Notes under the pieces: generated by a model
Database searches by the model: none
Seen by the model: the letters and a program-made list of their open reading frames with translations, nothing else
Told to the model about the DNA's origin: nothing
Shown here: positions 18,787 to 27,319 of the stretch, piece after piece
Layout of the letters: the number at the start of each line of letters is the position of its first letter
Numbering within the stretch: position 1 is the stretch's first letter
Made by a program: the position numbers and the translations under genes
Assembly: GCA_028293825.1 (NCBI GenBank)
Contig: JAQGNY010000048.1
Coordinates: 1-64,000 of the forward strand
DNA length: 64,000 nucleotides
Reading direction: 5' to 3'
Source of the DNA: Verrucomicrobiaceae bacterium
GTDB lineage: Bacteria > Pseudomonadota > Gammaproteobacteria > Pseudomonadales > CAMLJR01

Positions 18787-20091
18787 ATGAAAATTAAAAT
18801 TACTGGCGCCTGTAAACCGGCTGTTCTGGGTATTTGTTTCAGTGGCTTGGCGCATCCAGCGTTTGCGATAAGCGATTTAACTTTTTCCGCCGGCGCGGGT
18901 TTGGAAGCGCACGACAATGCTGGGCTTGTACACAGTGATGAAAAATCCGATACCAAACGGCTTATCAATGCCGATGTCGGTTACAAGAAAACCGATGGCG
19001 CTGTCATTGTCGATATGGGATACAACGCCGAGTACGGCGACTATCAGCATAATGTACAGAGCGATGAAACAGCGATTAACGGACGCACCGCGCTGACTTG
19101 GACCATTGCGCCGCGCCAATTGGATGTTGTTTTTTCGCATCAGATTTCACAGCAATTAGCCGACCGTCGCGGACTCGATGTTGCCAGCAATCGCGAAGAG
19201 CGCTCGGTGCTGACCGGCGGTGTCGATGGGTTTTTGCATTTATCGGCAGTCGATTCCTTAGTGTTCAGTCCGCGTGTTTCGGATATTCGTTTTCAAGACA
19301 GCGACGATTCGAATTCGCGGCGCGCCACCATGACGGCAACGCTGAATCACAAGCTCAGTCGTGTTTCCGCGCTGGATTTAACCGCCGGCTACGATCACGT
19401 CACCTTCGATGAGTCGAAGAATGATTACAACTCGCCGAATGTAATGCTGTCTTTTAATACCGCGCTGGCGCGCCTTAGTTATCAAATTGGTCTAGGTGCG
19501 AATCGTATTAAACGCGATTCGAGTGACAGCAAAGATGTGAATGGTTCAACGGTGCGCGCTGCAATCGATTACAAAGGTGATGAGGGCAGCGATTGGGGCG
19601 CGTCGTATATCCGCCAATTAACCGACAGCTCGATCGGTCTCTCCAATTTCGAATTGTCAGTGCCTAATTTTGAATCGAACGACAGTAACTTCGATCAGTT
19701 CGATATTATTCAAAGCAACAAAGTGAATGCGTATTGGCATCAACGTATCAATGCATCTAGTCAGTTATCGCTAAGCGCGGGCTTTGAGAAGCAAGACTAT
19801 AAAGAAACGCCACGCGATCAAAGTATTGCGGATGCCCAGGCAGGCTATCAGTATTCGATTAATAGCCGCTGGTCAACGGGGGTGGATGCGCAGTTCGAGC
19901 GCACTAAATTTCTCGATGATCCGAAGTCAAAATACGATACGACGCGTGTTTATTTTAATGTGACTTATCGGCCGCTGCGCCCACTTGAAATTAAATTTTC
20001 TATCGGGCAAGACAAACGCAATGCCGATACAAGCGCGCTGAGCTATACGGATAAAGTGGCATTGATTGGGTTTAAATATAAGTTTTTCTAG
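18787..20091 (+). CDS. XrtA/PEP-CTERM system outer-membrane beta-barrel protein (TIGR03016-like)
   Basis: The 434-residue precursor has a signal peptide probably cleaved after HPAFA (residue 27). The rest consists of alternating polar and hydrophobic strands rich in Asp, Ser and Asn and ends in IGFKYKFF, the terminal aromatic typical of outer-membrane barrels. Proteins of this type (TIGR03016 family, partly similar to capsule assembly barrels) regularly follow the kinase gene in exosortase A loci. A GAGAG ribosome-binding site precedes the ATG. It probably forms or supports a pore for the polysaccharide. It is the last gene of the plus-strand export operon; the next gene runs in the opposite direction 3 bp away. 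Confidence 0.85.
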   Translation: MKIKITGACKPAVLGICFSGLAHPAFAISDLTFSAGAGLEAHDNAGLVHSDEKSDTKRLINADVGYKKTDGAVIVDMGYNAEYGDYQHNVQSDETAINGRTALTWTIAPRQLDVVFSHQISQQLADRRGLDVASNREERSVLTGGVDGFLHLSAVDSLVFSPRVSDIRFQDSDDSNSRRATMTATLNHKLSRVSALDLTAGYDHVTFDESKNDYNSPNVMLSFNTALARLSYQIGLGANRIKRDSSDSKDVNGSTVRAAIDYKGDEGSDWGASYIRQLTDSSIGLSNFELSVPNFESNDSNFDQFDIIQSNKVNAYWHQRINASSQLSLSAGFEKQDYKETPRDQSIADAQAGYQYSINSRWSTGVDAQFERTKFLDDPKSKYDTTRVYFNVTYRPLRPLEIKFSIGQDKRNADTSALSYTDKVALIGFKYKFF

Positions 20092-20094
20092 CGG

Positions 20095-21165
20095 TTAATA
20101 GGCGCCGTAACTCTGGCTGCGCTTATTGTTACCTTTAAATTTTTCATACAAATACTGTGCCCACGATACATAGCGAACGAGTTCATCAAAATTATCGGGC
20201 ATGGTCATGCGCGGAATGGCGTACCGATAATTCGGATCAGAAGCTATTTGCGGTCCATTCAAATAACCGGGTAAAGCGCTAAATGCGGCGCTTACGCCGG
20301 CGTCACGCAATTTATTAAACATGCGCTCGTCATATTGATCTGCCTGCCCGCTGGGATAGCAGAAAATATTACTGGGCTGTTTACATTCCTGCTTAACGCG
20401 TTTGAATGATTCGGCAATTTCATGCGATTGCTCATCGTCGGAAAGCCCGGAAACGATTCGATGTGTGACAGTATGCGGCGCAAATTGCATACCGCGCTCT
20501 TCCATCGTACGAATTTCATCCCAGGTTGCGGGCCGCTCATCCAGTGGCGGCGCTGACGGAATACGGATTTGCAGTTCTTGGGAAATTTGTTCAACGATTT
20601 GATACGCGTTATTGGCGCCGTGTTTACGAATTGCAGCGATAACAGGGCGATGCGCTTTCGGTATTTGCAAATTGAAGGTTTGCTCTGCGCTTGCGAATTT
20701 AACCGTCACAGATGTTGCGGTGGTATTTTTCAGTAAAAAATTTAATTGATGTTCCCACTGCCACAAGTTGCCGTCGATAAAACCGGTAATTAAAAAGCAG
20801 GTCGCCGGACAATCGAATTTTGAAAATATATTACCCGCCAGTGTGACTTGTTCAGCGAAGCCATCATCGAGCGAGAATGCCACCCATTTCTCGCGCTCCA
20901 ATGTTCCATTCAATGTGCGTTGAACGGCTTCCTCCAGCGAAATGAAGCGATAATTGTTTTCACAAAGATAGTTCAAGCAGCGCTCTAAGTGCACAGGGCT
21001 CAATCCGTTGACGCCAGCCTCAGGCACTTCGAGGCGATGCAGCATGAATATCGTCACGTGCGCCGGCAACAGCTGCTTGGCGATGCTATTCAGCATACGC
21101 GAAGAGGCAACATTCTTTATTAATCGGGCGTAACGAGTATTCATGAATATCCGTGTTTGAGACAA
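20095..21165 (-). CDS. Polysaccharide deacetylase (NodB homology) family protein
   Basis: This 356-residue cytosolic or peripheral protein has no clear signal peptide. NodB motifs are present: SLDDG (motif 1; the usual Thr-Phe is Ser-Leu) and PHTVTH (motif 2, the His-x3-His metal site). Family enzymes remove N- or O-acetyl groups from sugar polymers or from lipid-linked sugars. An in-frame ATG at 21144 is an alternative start. It is convergent with the barrel gene and heads away from the FemAB-type gene on the same strand. It is the first of three deacetylase homologues in the locus, so the exopolysaccharide probably contains amino sugars that are de-N-acetylated. This is not the DUF3473-containing XrtA deacetylase, which is encoded at 22688-23596. 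Confidence 0.8.
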   Translation of the reverse strand: MSQTRIFMNTRYARLIKNVASSRMLNSIAKQLLPAHVTIFMLHRLEVPEAGVNGLSPVHLERCLNYLCENNYRFISLEEAVQRTLNGTLEREKWVAFSLDDGFAEQVTLAGNIFSKFDCPATCFLITGFIDGNLWQWEHQLNFLLKNTTATSVTVKFASAEQTFNLQIPKAHRPVIAAIRKHGANNAYQIVEQISQELQIRIPSAPPLDERPATWDEIRTMEERGMQFAPHTVTHRIVSGLSDDEQSHEIAESFKRVKQECKQPSNIFCYPSGQADQYDERMFNKLRDAGVSAAFSALPGYLNGPQIASDPNYRYAIPRMTMPDNFDELVRYVSWAQYLYEKFKGNNKRSQSYGAY

Positions 21166-21250
21166 ATTGCATCTTGCTGACTGTGGGCTGACAACACCTG
21201 AGTTGATTTTACTGCATTAACGCACCTTTTAAAGTCCATAAAGAAAATGC

Positions 21251-22672
21251 TTAGGGAAGATTTTTGACAATTCGCGGCCCCAGCACGTTGGCTAGTACCA
21301 CCGGCAACTTCTGCCAGCAGGCAATCAGCAGTCGAAACTTAGGGCTATCCGGTTTTAACGCAGGCAGTTCACCGCCATTACTCAACCAATAATGCCAGTA
21401 ATGCTGGACCGGCTGGGCGCCCCATTGCCTCTTAAAATTGAACGTGCCCGAATCTTGCGTCGAGCGTCCAAAATCAAAAAAGCGATATTTGCGCTCGATA
21501 CAAAACCCCAGTACGGCGTGATACAGCAGCATATTCATGTTTAATGTGTTGACGGTACGCAGCGTTGACGCCCACGGAATTTCCATCATGTCGCGATGGC
21601 CGAGCAAAAAAGCAGCAGCGACTGGCTTGTTGTTGAGGCGAACGATGACCAGGTGCGATTGATTCGGCATCGCCGTCAAAATATTACGGAAAAACTCTTT
21701 TCCATAAACCGGTGTGCCCAAATCCCGCATGTTAATGGAAAACACGCGATAGAAATCGTCGAGCAAGTCGAGATGGCCGATGGCAATTTGCGGATCTTCT
21801 CGCTGTGCACGTTTTATTTGTGCGCGGATTTTCGCGCCAATCTCGTCGTCGAGCGCATTGGTATTGTCCGGTAATATTTTGATCATCGACACTTTATCGG
21901 TGCGACGTGGCCATTCATTTAATACGCGCGTGGCGCGTATTTCGAGGTGAGAAATACCGAGCACTTGCGCGCATTCTTGCGCCTTATTGAGCAGCGCAAC
22001 TGTCGCCGCATTATTGTTTGTTAGCGGTCCGCCGTAATTGAAGAACGGCATCGACACGGCGAAGTCGCCAAATAAGCGGCTGCGCAAACGAACCAACGGC
22101 AATATCCCGCAGGTTGCACCATGGGCAGTGCTGGCCAGCAAATATATAGAGGAGTGGTCGAAGCTGTCGGCGATTACATTGCGCCAGTGATAGCGGTGAT
22201 AAAGGGCGGCGTGTGGGTGCGAGTCAACATATGCATCCCACACGCCCTGATCGCCATCGACTATTTCACGAACGGAGATCGGCCCGGCAATCTCCTGTTG
22301 GCTAGAAAGGTCGCGCTGATAAGCACCAAACTGTTGTGGGGTTAGCGCGGCATTATTTGTGTCATCCACAAATAAATTGCAGATTTGCTCCTCAATTTCT
22401 TTGCGGCGTAATTCGATGCGATCCAGCTCTGCAGAAAGTCGCTGCATCTCCAGCTTGATCGGTTCGATGTCTAGCCCATCGGTTTTCGCCTGACCAAATC
22501 GACGCGCGCATTCTTGTTTGTTTAATTTGGCTTGTTTGAGTAAGGGCTTAAGTGTGTCGAGTATTTCAACCAGCTGTTCGACGTGAGTTGATTTTTCCGT
22601 TGCGATTAAAGTATTGGGCCAGCGCTGTGAACATGCTGCGCCAACATTTTTCAGGATGTCTTTAATCTGCAT
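21251..22672 (-). CDS. FemAB-family transferase, XrtA/PEP-CTERM-associated, with extra N-terminal helical arm
   Basis: This protein has 473 residues. The C-terminal 330 or so match the FemAB/GNAT-fold protein of exosortase A loci (for example HPHAALYHRYHWRNVI, MPFFNYGGP, FFDFGRSTQDSGTFNFKRQW). The first 115 residues are an added, highly charged helical hairpin rich in Lys, Glu and Leu. Such family members are usually about 340-350 residues. FemAB enzymes transfer amino acids from aminoacyl-tRNA onto peptidoglycan precursors; the role of the XrtA-linked version is unknown. The hairpin resembles the tRNA-binding arm of seryl-tRNA synthetase (see findings). The gene lies 15 bp downstream of the deacetylase gene at 22688-23596 and is probably co-transcribed with it. 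Confidence 0.85.
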   Translation of the reverse strand: MQIKDILKNVGAACSQRWPNTLIATEKSTHVEQLVEILDTLKPLLKQAKLNKQECARRFGQAKTDGLDIEPIKLEMQRLSAELDRIELRRKEIEEQICNLFVDDTNNAALTPQQFGAYQRDLSSQQEIAGPISVREIVDGDQGVWDAYVDSHPHAALYHRYHWRNVIADSFDHSSIYLLASTAHGATCGILPLVRLRSRLFGDFAVSMPFFNYGGPLTNNNAATVALLNKAQECAQVLGISHLEIRATRVLNEWPRRTDKVSMIKILPDNTNALDDEIGAKIRAQIKRAQREDPQIAIGHLDLLDDFYRVFSINMRDLGTPVYGKEFFRNILTAMPNQSHLVIVRLNNKPVAAAFLLGHRDMMEIPWASTLRTVNTLNMNMLLYHAVLGFCIERKYRFFDFGRSTQDSGTFNFKRQWGAQPVQHYWHYWLSNGGELPALKPDSPKFRLLIACWQKLPVVLANVLGPRIVKNLP

Positions 22673-22687
22673 TTGCCAGGAAACTCT

Positions 22688-23596
22688 CTAAGCCGTGCAG
22701 AGTCGCACGGGCGTGGTTTCTAGCACCGCAGTCGATTGCAGGCTTTCACTGACCGTACCGAATGGGAATTCTTTGAGGAGCTTTTGTAAGCGCGGTAGAC
22801 ATTTTTCGAGATTGTTGTAATGGCGAAATCGCGACAATAAGCTCGCGCCACTTACGCGAGGTTGATCTGGGTCAATCTCCCATGGGTGCAGATAAAAAAT
22901 TGCCGGAGTTTGTCCTGCATTCGTCGCGCGTTGAAATAACGCACGCGACAGCGCGTACGGATAAAGACGAAAGTAACCACCGCCAGCCGCCGGCATTTGA
23001 TAGCCGAATAGCTTCGCCGTAGTCAGTGGAAATTCGATCAACGCGCCGTTCGCGGTTTCGACCTGATAGGGTGATGTGGGCGAGTTGGGTATTCCGTAGC
23101 GGTCGTGGTAAACCGGAAAAATACTCGAATCCCAGGTGAATCCAAGCTCGGCCAATATATCCAGCGCCCACAACGAGTCGCGCGTAATTGAATAGCTGGC
23201 AGCGCGATAACCGAGAACCGGCACCTGCGCGATATCTTCAATCAATTGTTTGGAGCGAATTGTTTCTTCGCGAAATATCGCTGGGGTTTGTTTGTAAATA
23301 AGTTGATGACTGTAACCATGCGACGCAATTTCGTGACCGCGTGTATTTATTTCGCGCACAAGATGCGGGTATCGTTCGGCAACCCAACCGAGTATAAAAA
23401 AAGTTGCTTTGATCTGGGCGGTATCGAACAAATCGAGCAGGCATCGCGTATTGCGTTCAACCGTAGATGGCCATTGCTCCCATTGATCCGGCGAAATAAC
23501 TTTTGCGAGAGCGGCAACATGGAAATAATCTTCCACATCGACTGTCATCGCGTGGCGAACGATTGGTGCAGTCGGCGAGGTTGCTGGCGTCGTCAT
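22688..23596 (-). CDS. XrtA-system polysaccharide deacetylase (DUF3473 type)
   Basis: This protein has 302 residues. TVDVEDYFHV (catalytic and metal Asp20/Asp23), SHGYSH (His-x3-His) and GYRAASYSIT followed by WDSSIFP are hallmarks of the PEP-CTERM/exosortase A-linked deacetylase with its DUF3473 extension (TIGR03006-like). HPWEIDPDQPR near the C-terminus is also typical. It probably deacetylates the exopolysaccharide or its lipid-linked precursor. An internal ATG at residue 17 is an alternative start. It is divergent from the exosortase gene across a 74-bp gap that must contain both promoters, and co-directional with the FemAB-type gene. Confidence 0.9.
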   Translation of the reverse strand: MTTPATSPTAPIVRHAMTVDVEDYFHVAALAKVISPDQWEQWPSTVERNTRCLLDLFDTAQIKATFFILGWVAERYPHLVREINTRGHEIASHGYSHQLIYKQTPAIFREETIRSKQLIEDIAQVPVLGYRAASYSITRDSLWALDILAELGFTWDSSIFPVYHDRYGIPNSPTSPYQVETANGALIEFPLTTAKLFGYQMPAAGGGYFRLYPYALSRALFQRATNAGQTPAIFYLHPWEIDPDQPRVSGASLLSRFRHYNNLEKCLPRLQKLLKEFPFGTVSESLQSTAVLETTPVRLCTA

Positions 23597-23670
23597 GACA
23601 AAAATAATCTACACTGAGCGGCTGGTTGACCCGGGAATACTAGCATAGCCCCTGCAACGAAAAGTACCGC

Positions 23671-25134
23671 ATGAAAAAACTGATCATCCAAGGAAGCTTG
23701 GCCTTTGCATTCGCCGTTTGGGTAGTGCTGAACTGGCCCGCATTAATTGCCTTACACCTGCGCTGGATTATAGTCGATGAGTCTTATTCGATCGGCTACC
23801 CGGTCGTCGCGATAGCGCTGTGGTTGATTTTTGAGTCACGCAAATCTTTATTGAATATTCCCATTCGGCCATCACTGTTAGCAATCGGGCTGTTTTTGTT
23901 GGCGAGTACAGCGAGCCTCGCGGCGCAGTTGGTGCAGCTGCAATTGCTGCAACAATTGATGGTGCCGATTTCGCTGTGGCTGCTAATTGTGGCTGTGGCG
24001 GGATGGCGTTTCGGCCGAGTCTTATTGTTTCCGTTTTTGCTGATTTATATCGCTATTCCATTGTGGGATGTTTTGGTCGATCCGCTGCGGATGGTGACCG
24101 TCATCGTTACGCAAAGCGTTTTGCATGTCGCGAAAATTCCAGCATTTGTTCTTGGTTATCAAATCACGCTGCCGGACGGAATAATAATGGTCGCAGACGG
24201 CTGCAGCGGCCTTAATTTATTGCTCAGCGCCGTGGTCGTCGGCGCGTTGCAATTTCACCTGATGGTGCAGCCGTTCTGGCGGCGCGCAGCAGTGGCCACA
24301 TTAGCGGTGATGCTGGGACTAATTGATAATTGGATTCGCGTCGTCGCAATCGTATTGGTCGGCCATTTCTCGCACATGCAAAGCGCGCTGGTTTATCACC
24401 ACGGTAATTTTGGCTGGATAGTTTTTGCCATAAGCCTGGTGCCATTTTTTATGGCCGTGCGCTGGCTCGATCACGGTGATTATGTAAAACCGGTGGATAT
24501 TTCTATATCGTCTTCGCCCGCACTGAGCGCACACACTGCGAGTTATGCAGCGATTGCTGCTGCCGGCGGTATTGCATTGTTGGCGTTGACGTTGTTTATC
24601 GCGCAGCGCGAGCGTTCGGCGACGGTGCTGATCGCTCCCGCGCAGGCCATTCCGGCGCAGGCGATGTGGTTGCCGCAATATGAAGGTTACGATCAACAGC
24701 AGCATTGGCGAGTTTCGGTTGACGCTGCGAGCTTCGATATCTCCGTACTGACCTATTTGCACCAGACCGATACAAAAAAATTAATCTATTTCAGCAATCG
24801 TATTGCGGATGAGCAGCACACGCTATCTGTGGCCACGGTGGCTGTGAGTGACTCGCTACGGATCAATCAAACCGTCATCGATGCTGGCGGGCCGCGCATG
24901 GTGTGGTGGTTTTATTTGATCGACAGTCATGTCGTCACCGGTGGCCTTGCAGCAAAGTGGCATCAACTGATGGAGTTGCTACGAGGCAACGCAGGCGCGT
25001 CGCTGGTAACGATTTCAACACGCTGTACTTCTTCAAGCTGCAGCGAGTTTTTATCGGATGATGATGTTGCAACGCCCGCAGTTCGCGGTCTTCTAATCAG
25101 CTGGTTTACAAAATTAAATATTGCTTCGCGCTAA
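23671..25134 (+). CDS. xrtA: Exosortase A with fused EpsI domain
   Basis: This 487-residue integral membrane protein has about eight membrane segments in the first 270 residues, followed by one more segment and a periplasmic EpsI-type domain of about 190 residues. The exosortase triad is visible: Cys178 in VADGCSG, Arg223 in DNWIRV and His243/His244 in VYHHGNFGW. Exosortase A is the proposed transpeptidase that cleaves PEP-CTERM sorting signals, and the EpsI domain is a frequent partner or fusion in exopolysaccharide loci. No PEP-CTERM protein is encoded in this window, so its substrates must be elsewhere. It is divergent from the deacetylase gene and overlaps the convergent next gene by 4 bp. 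Confidence 0.93.
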   Translation: MKKLIIQGSLAFAFAVWVVLNWPALIALHLRWIIVDESYSIGYPVVAIALWLIFESRKSLLNIPIRPSLLAIGLFLLASTASLAAQLVQLQLLQQLMVPISLWLLIVAVAGWRFGRVLLFPFLLIYIAIPLWDVLVDPLRMVTVIVTQSVLHVAKIPAFVLGYQITLPDGIIMVADGCSGLNLLLSAVVVGALQFHLMVQPFWRRAAVATLAVMLGLIDNWIRVVAIVLVGHFSHMQSALVYHHGNFGWIVFAISLVPFFMAVRWLDHGDYVKPVDISISSSPALSAHTASYAAIAAAGGIALLALTLFIAQRERSATVLIAPAQAIPAQAMWLPQYEGYDQQQHWRVSVDAASFDISVLTYLHQTDTKKLIYFSNRIADEQHTLSVATVAVSDSLRINQTVIDAGGPRMVWWFYLIDSHVVTGGLAAKWHQLMELLRGNAGASLVTISTRCTSSSCSEFLSDDDVATPAVRGLLISWFTKLNIASR

Positions 25135-26147
25135 ATCCAGCCGGACAGGCGGGCGCGAAAGCGCGTGGGTGTGTTACTCACGTCCTCATGGATGCCGATG
25201 CGATGCAGTTGATGTGTCGATGCCGGTAGCGCATTAATGCCTGATTGCGTGGTAACGGCAGCAGCGTAATTTTCACTGACCAGTTTGGCCGCTGCCGCGC
25301 TGAAATCGCCATTGGGATAACAGAATAAGGTCACCGGTTTTTCCAGTTGCGCTTCAAGTTTGCTGCGGCTATCGACGATTTCGGCATGCAGCGTTTTTTC
25401 CGGCAAACCTTTCACCAGCCGCGTGTGATGACATGTATGCGAGCCAATTTCAACGAGTCCCGTCGCTTGCATCTGTCGCACTTCGGACCAATTCATTAAC
25501 GAAGGCTCCGGCAACGAAGCAAGGCCCGTATCCGCTTCCATTGCATCCAAATTTGTACGCAGTTGGGGATCGGACAGACGCTTACATTCATTAATCAATG
25601 CGGCGATAGCTTCACGCGAATGGACGCCGCTAGTTTGATAAGTAGTGAAGGCTTGTAGCCAGTCGAAGCTGCGTAAAGCTTGGCGATCAATGTCGGCAAG
25701 CGCGAGTAAGCGCGACAATCGATTCGGCCAGAATTGTTGTTTGGTGCCGATCATGTCGGACACTGCGAAAACGGTGGCGGGCAGTTGCTCGGCTTGCAGT
25801 GCCGGTAGGGCGAATTCAAAATTGTCGCGCCAACCATCGTCGAAGGTGATTGCACACGCGCGCGCCGGTAAGGGTTGATTGCTGGCCCGTCGCTGCGTCC
25901 ATTCGGAGAGCGGCATTACCGCAAAAAGTTGTTTGATGATGCGCAGCTGTTGGCGAAAGCTTTCCGGAGTTACTATCATCCCCGGTTCTTCGGTGCGATA
26001 GCGCGGATCATGCACTGGCAATATGCGGTGATACATCAGCACCCAGAGTTGATTTTTACGGGTGCTGTAGCGATGTGGGCCAAGTTGGTCTGCGAGAAAA
26101 TGAAGCGGCGCTTTAACGGCGTTTTTAATTCGCAAGCTATGACTCAC
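25131..26147 (-). CDS. Polysaccharide deacetylase family protein
   Basis: I chose the GTG at 26147 (338 residues), preceded by an AGGA ribosome-binding site about 9 bases away. A longer frame from TTG at 26198 would leave 2 bp to the divergent glycosyltransferase gene. NodB motifs are clear: ITFDDGWRDN (motif 1) and IGSHTCHHTR (His-x3-His), followed by LFCYPNGDF near the C-terminus. No signal peptide is evident. It is the third deacetylase homologue in the locus, and the presence of several suggests different substrates or modification steps. Its 3' end overlaps the exosortase gene tail-to-tail by 4 bp. Confidence 0.82.
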   Translation of the reverse strand: MSHSLRIKNAVKAPLHFLADQLGPHRYSTRKNQLWVLMYHRILPVHDPRYRTEEPGMIVTPESFRQQLRIIKQLFAVMPLSEWTQRRASNQPLPARACAITFDDGWRDNFEFALPALQAEQLPATVFAVSDMIGTKQQFWPNRLSRLLALADIDRQALRSFDWLQAFTTYQTSGVHSREAIAALINECKRLSDPQLRTNLDAMEADTGLASLPEPSLMNWSEVRQMQATGLVEIGSHTCHHTRLVKGLPEKTLHAEIVDSRSKLEAQLEKPVTLFCYPNGDFSAAAAKLVSENYAAAVTTQSGINALPASTHQLHRIGIHEDVSNTPTRFRARLSGWI

Positions 26148-26200
26148 AATAAAAATCCTACGGTTAGCTGAGAACCATTTTAGAGAAAGCGCGCGCAAGT

Positions 26201-27298
26201 ATGAAGACCATCTTACATGTAATCGATACCACCGGCCCCGGCGGCGCTGAAACCGTTTTTATCGAGTTGGCCGATCGTTTGCGGACGTTGGGTTATCGTT
26301 CGATTGTTGTGATTCGCGGTCCTGGCTGGGTGTACGACGAGCTGCGCCGTCGCGACATCACACCGCATATTATTCCGGCCAAAGGCTCGTTCAATATTAA
26401 GTTCGTGCGTGCGTTGATCAAGCTCATTCGCGCCGAGCGTGTGGATGTGATCCAGTCGCATTTGTTGGGCTCGAATGTTTATTGCGCACTGGTTGGATTA
26501 ATCACGCGGCGTCCTGTAGTCGCCACTTTTCACGGGCGCGTCGATGTAAATCCGAATGAGCGCCTGCGCGCAGTGAAATTGTTCTTAATGAATCTTGGCG
26601 TTAAATATTTTGTCACCGTATCGAAAAGTTTGTGTGCTGAAATTCATGCCGAAGGACTATTAAATCGCAAAAAAACGCAGGTGATTTACAACGGCATCGA
26701 TACTTCTCGGTACGGAAAATCCAGCGAGCGTGCGCTGCTTATACAGCTTGGTTTGGGTGCAGATACGGTGCTGGTCGGCAGTTTGGGCAATGTACGTCCG
26801 GCCAAAGCTTATGATGTGTTGATTAAAGCGGTGCCGCAGATTATTGCGTGTTATCCGCAAGCTCACTTTGTTATCGCGGGCGACATTAAAGCATCGCTGA
26901 TGACAGAGTTGGATTTGCTATTGAAAGAATTTGCGGTGAGCGATCACGTGCACTTTCTGGGTTTTTGTAATGACAGCGCGGCGTTTTTGGCGCAGCTCGA
27001 TATATTTTTACTCAGCTCGCGCTCGGAAGGGTTTTCCATTTCCACGATTGAGGCTATGGCAACCGGGTTGCCGATCGTCGCAACGCGCTGCGGCGGGCCG
27101 GAAGAAATTGTGTCCGACTCGGTCGACGGCCTTTTAGTTGAATCTGAAAATCCCATCGCGTTGGCTAACGGCGTACTCAAATTATTAGATGACCGCAATT
27201 TGCAAACGCGCATCGCGGAGAACGGCAATCGCCGCGCGCGCGAAGCATTCGAAATAAGCGGCATGATTGGCCAATACACTCGATTGTATGAATCCTGA
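26201..27298 (+). CDS. Glycosyltransferase family 4
   Basis: This 365-residue GT-B fold protein begins HVIDTTGPGGAET, the N-terminal donor/acceptor loop of GT4 enzymes. Near the C-terminus it carries EGFSISTIE, an E-x7-E motif that binds the nucleotide sugar, followed by MATGLPIVATRCGGPEE. It presumably adds one sugar to the lipid-linked exopolysaccharide repeat unit at the cytoplasmic face of the inner membrane. Donor and linkage cannot be read from sequence. It is closely divergent from the deacetylase gene, with fewer than 55 bp between starts, so the promoters must overlap coding sequence. Confidence 0.87.
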   Translation: MKTILHVIDTTGPGGAETVFIELADRLRTLGYRSIVVIRGPGWVYDELRRRDITPHIIPAKGSFNIKFVRALIKLIRAERVDVIQSHLLGSNVYCALVGLITRRPVVATFHGRVDVNPNERLRAVKLFLMNLGVKYFVTVSKSLCAEIHAEGLLNRKKTQVIYNGIDTSRYGKSSERALLIQLGLGADTVLVGSLGNVRPAKAYDVLIKAVPQIIACYPQAHFVIAGDIKASLMTELDLLLKEFAVSDHVHFLGFCNDSAAFLAQLDIFLLSSRSEGFSISTIEAMATGLPIVATRCGGPEEIVSDSVDGLLVESENPIALANGVLKLLDDRNLQTRIAENGNRRAREAFEISGMIGQYTRLYES

Positions 27299-27319
27299 TA
27301 CAAATAAAATACAGCTGGT

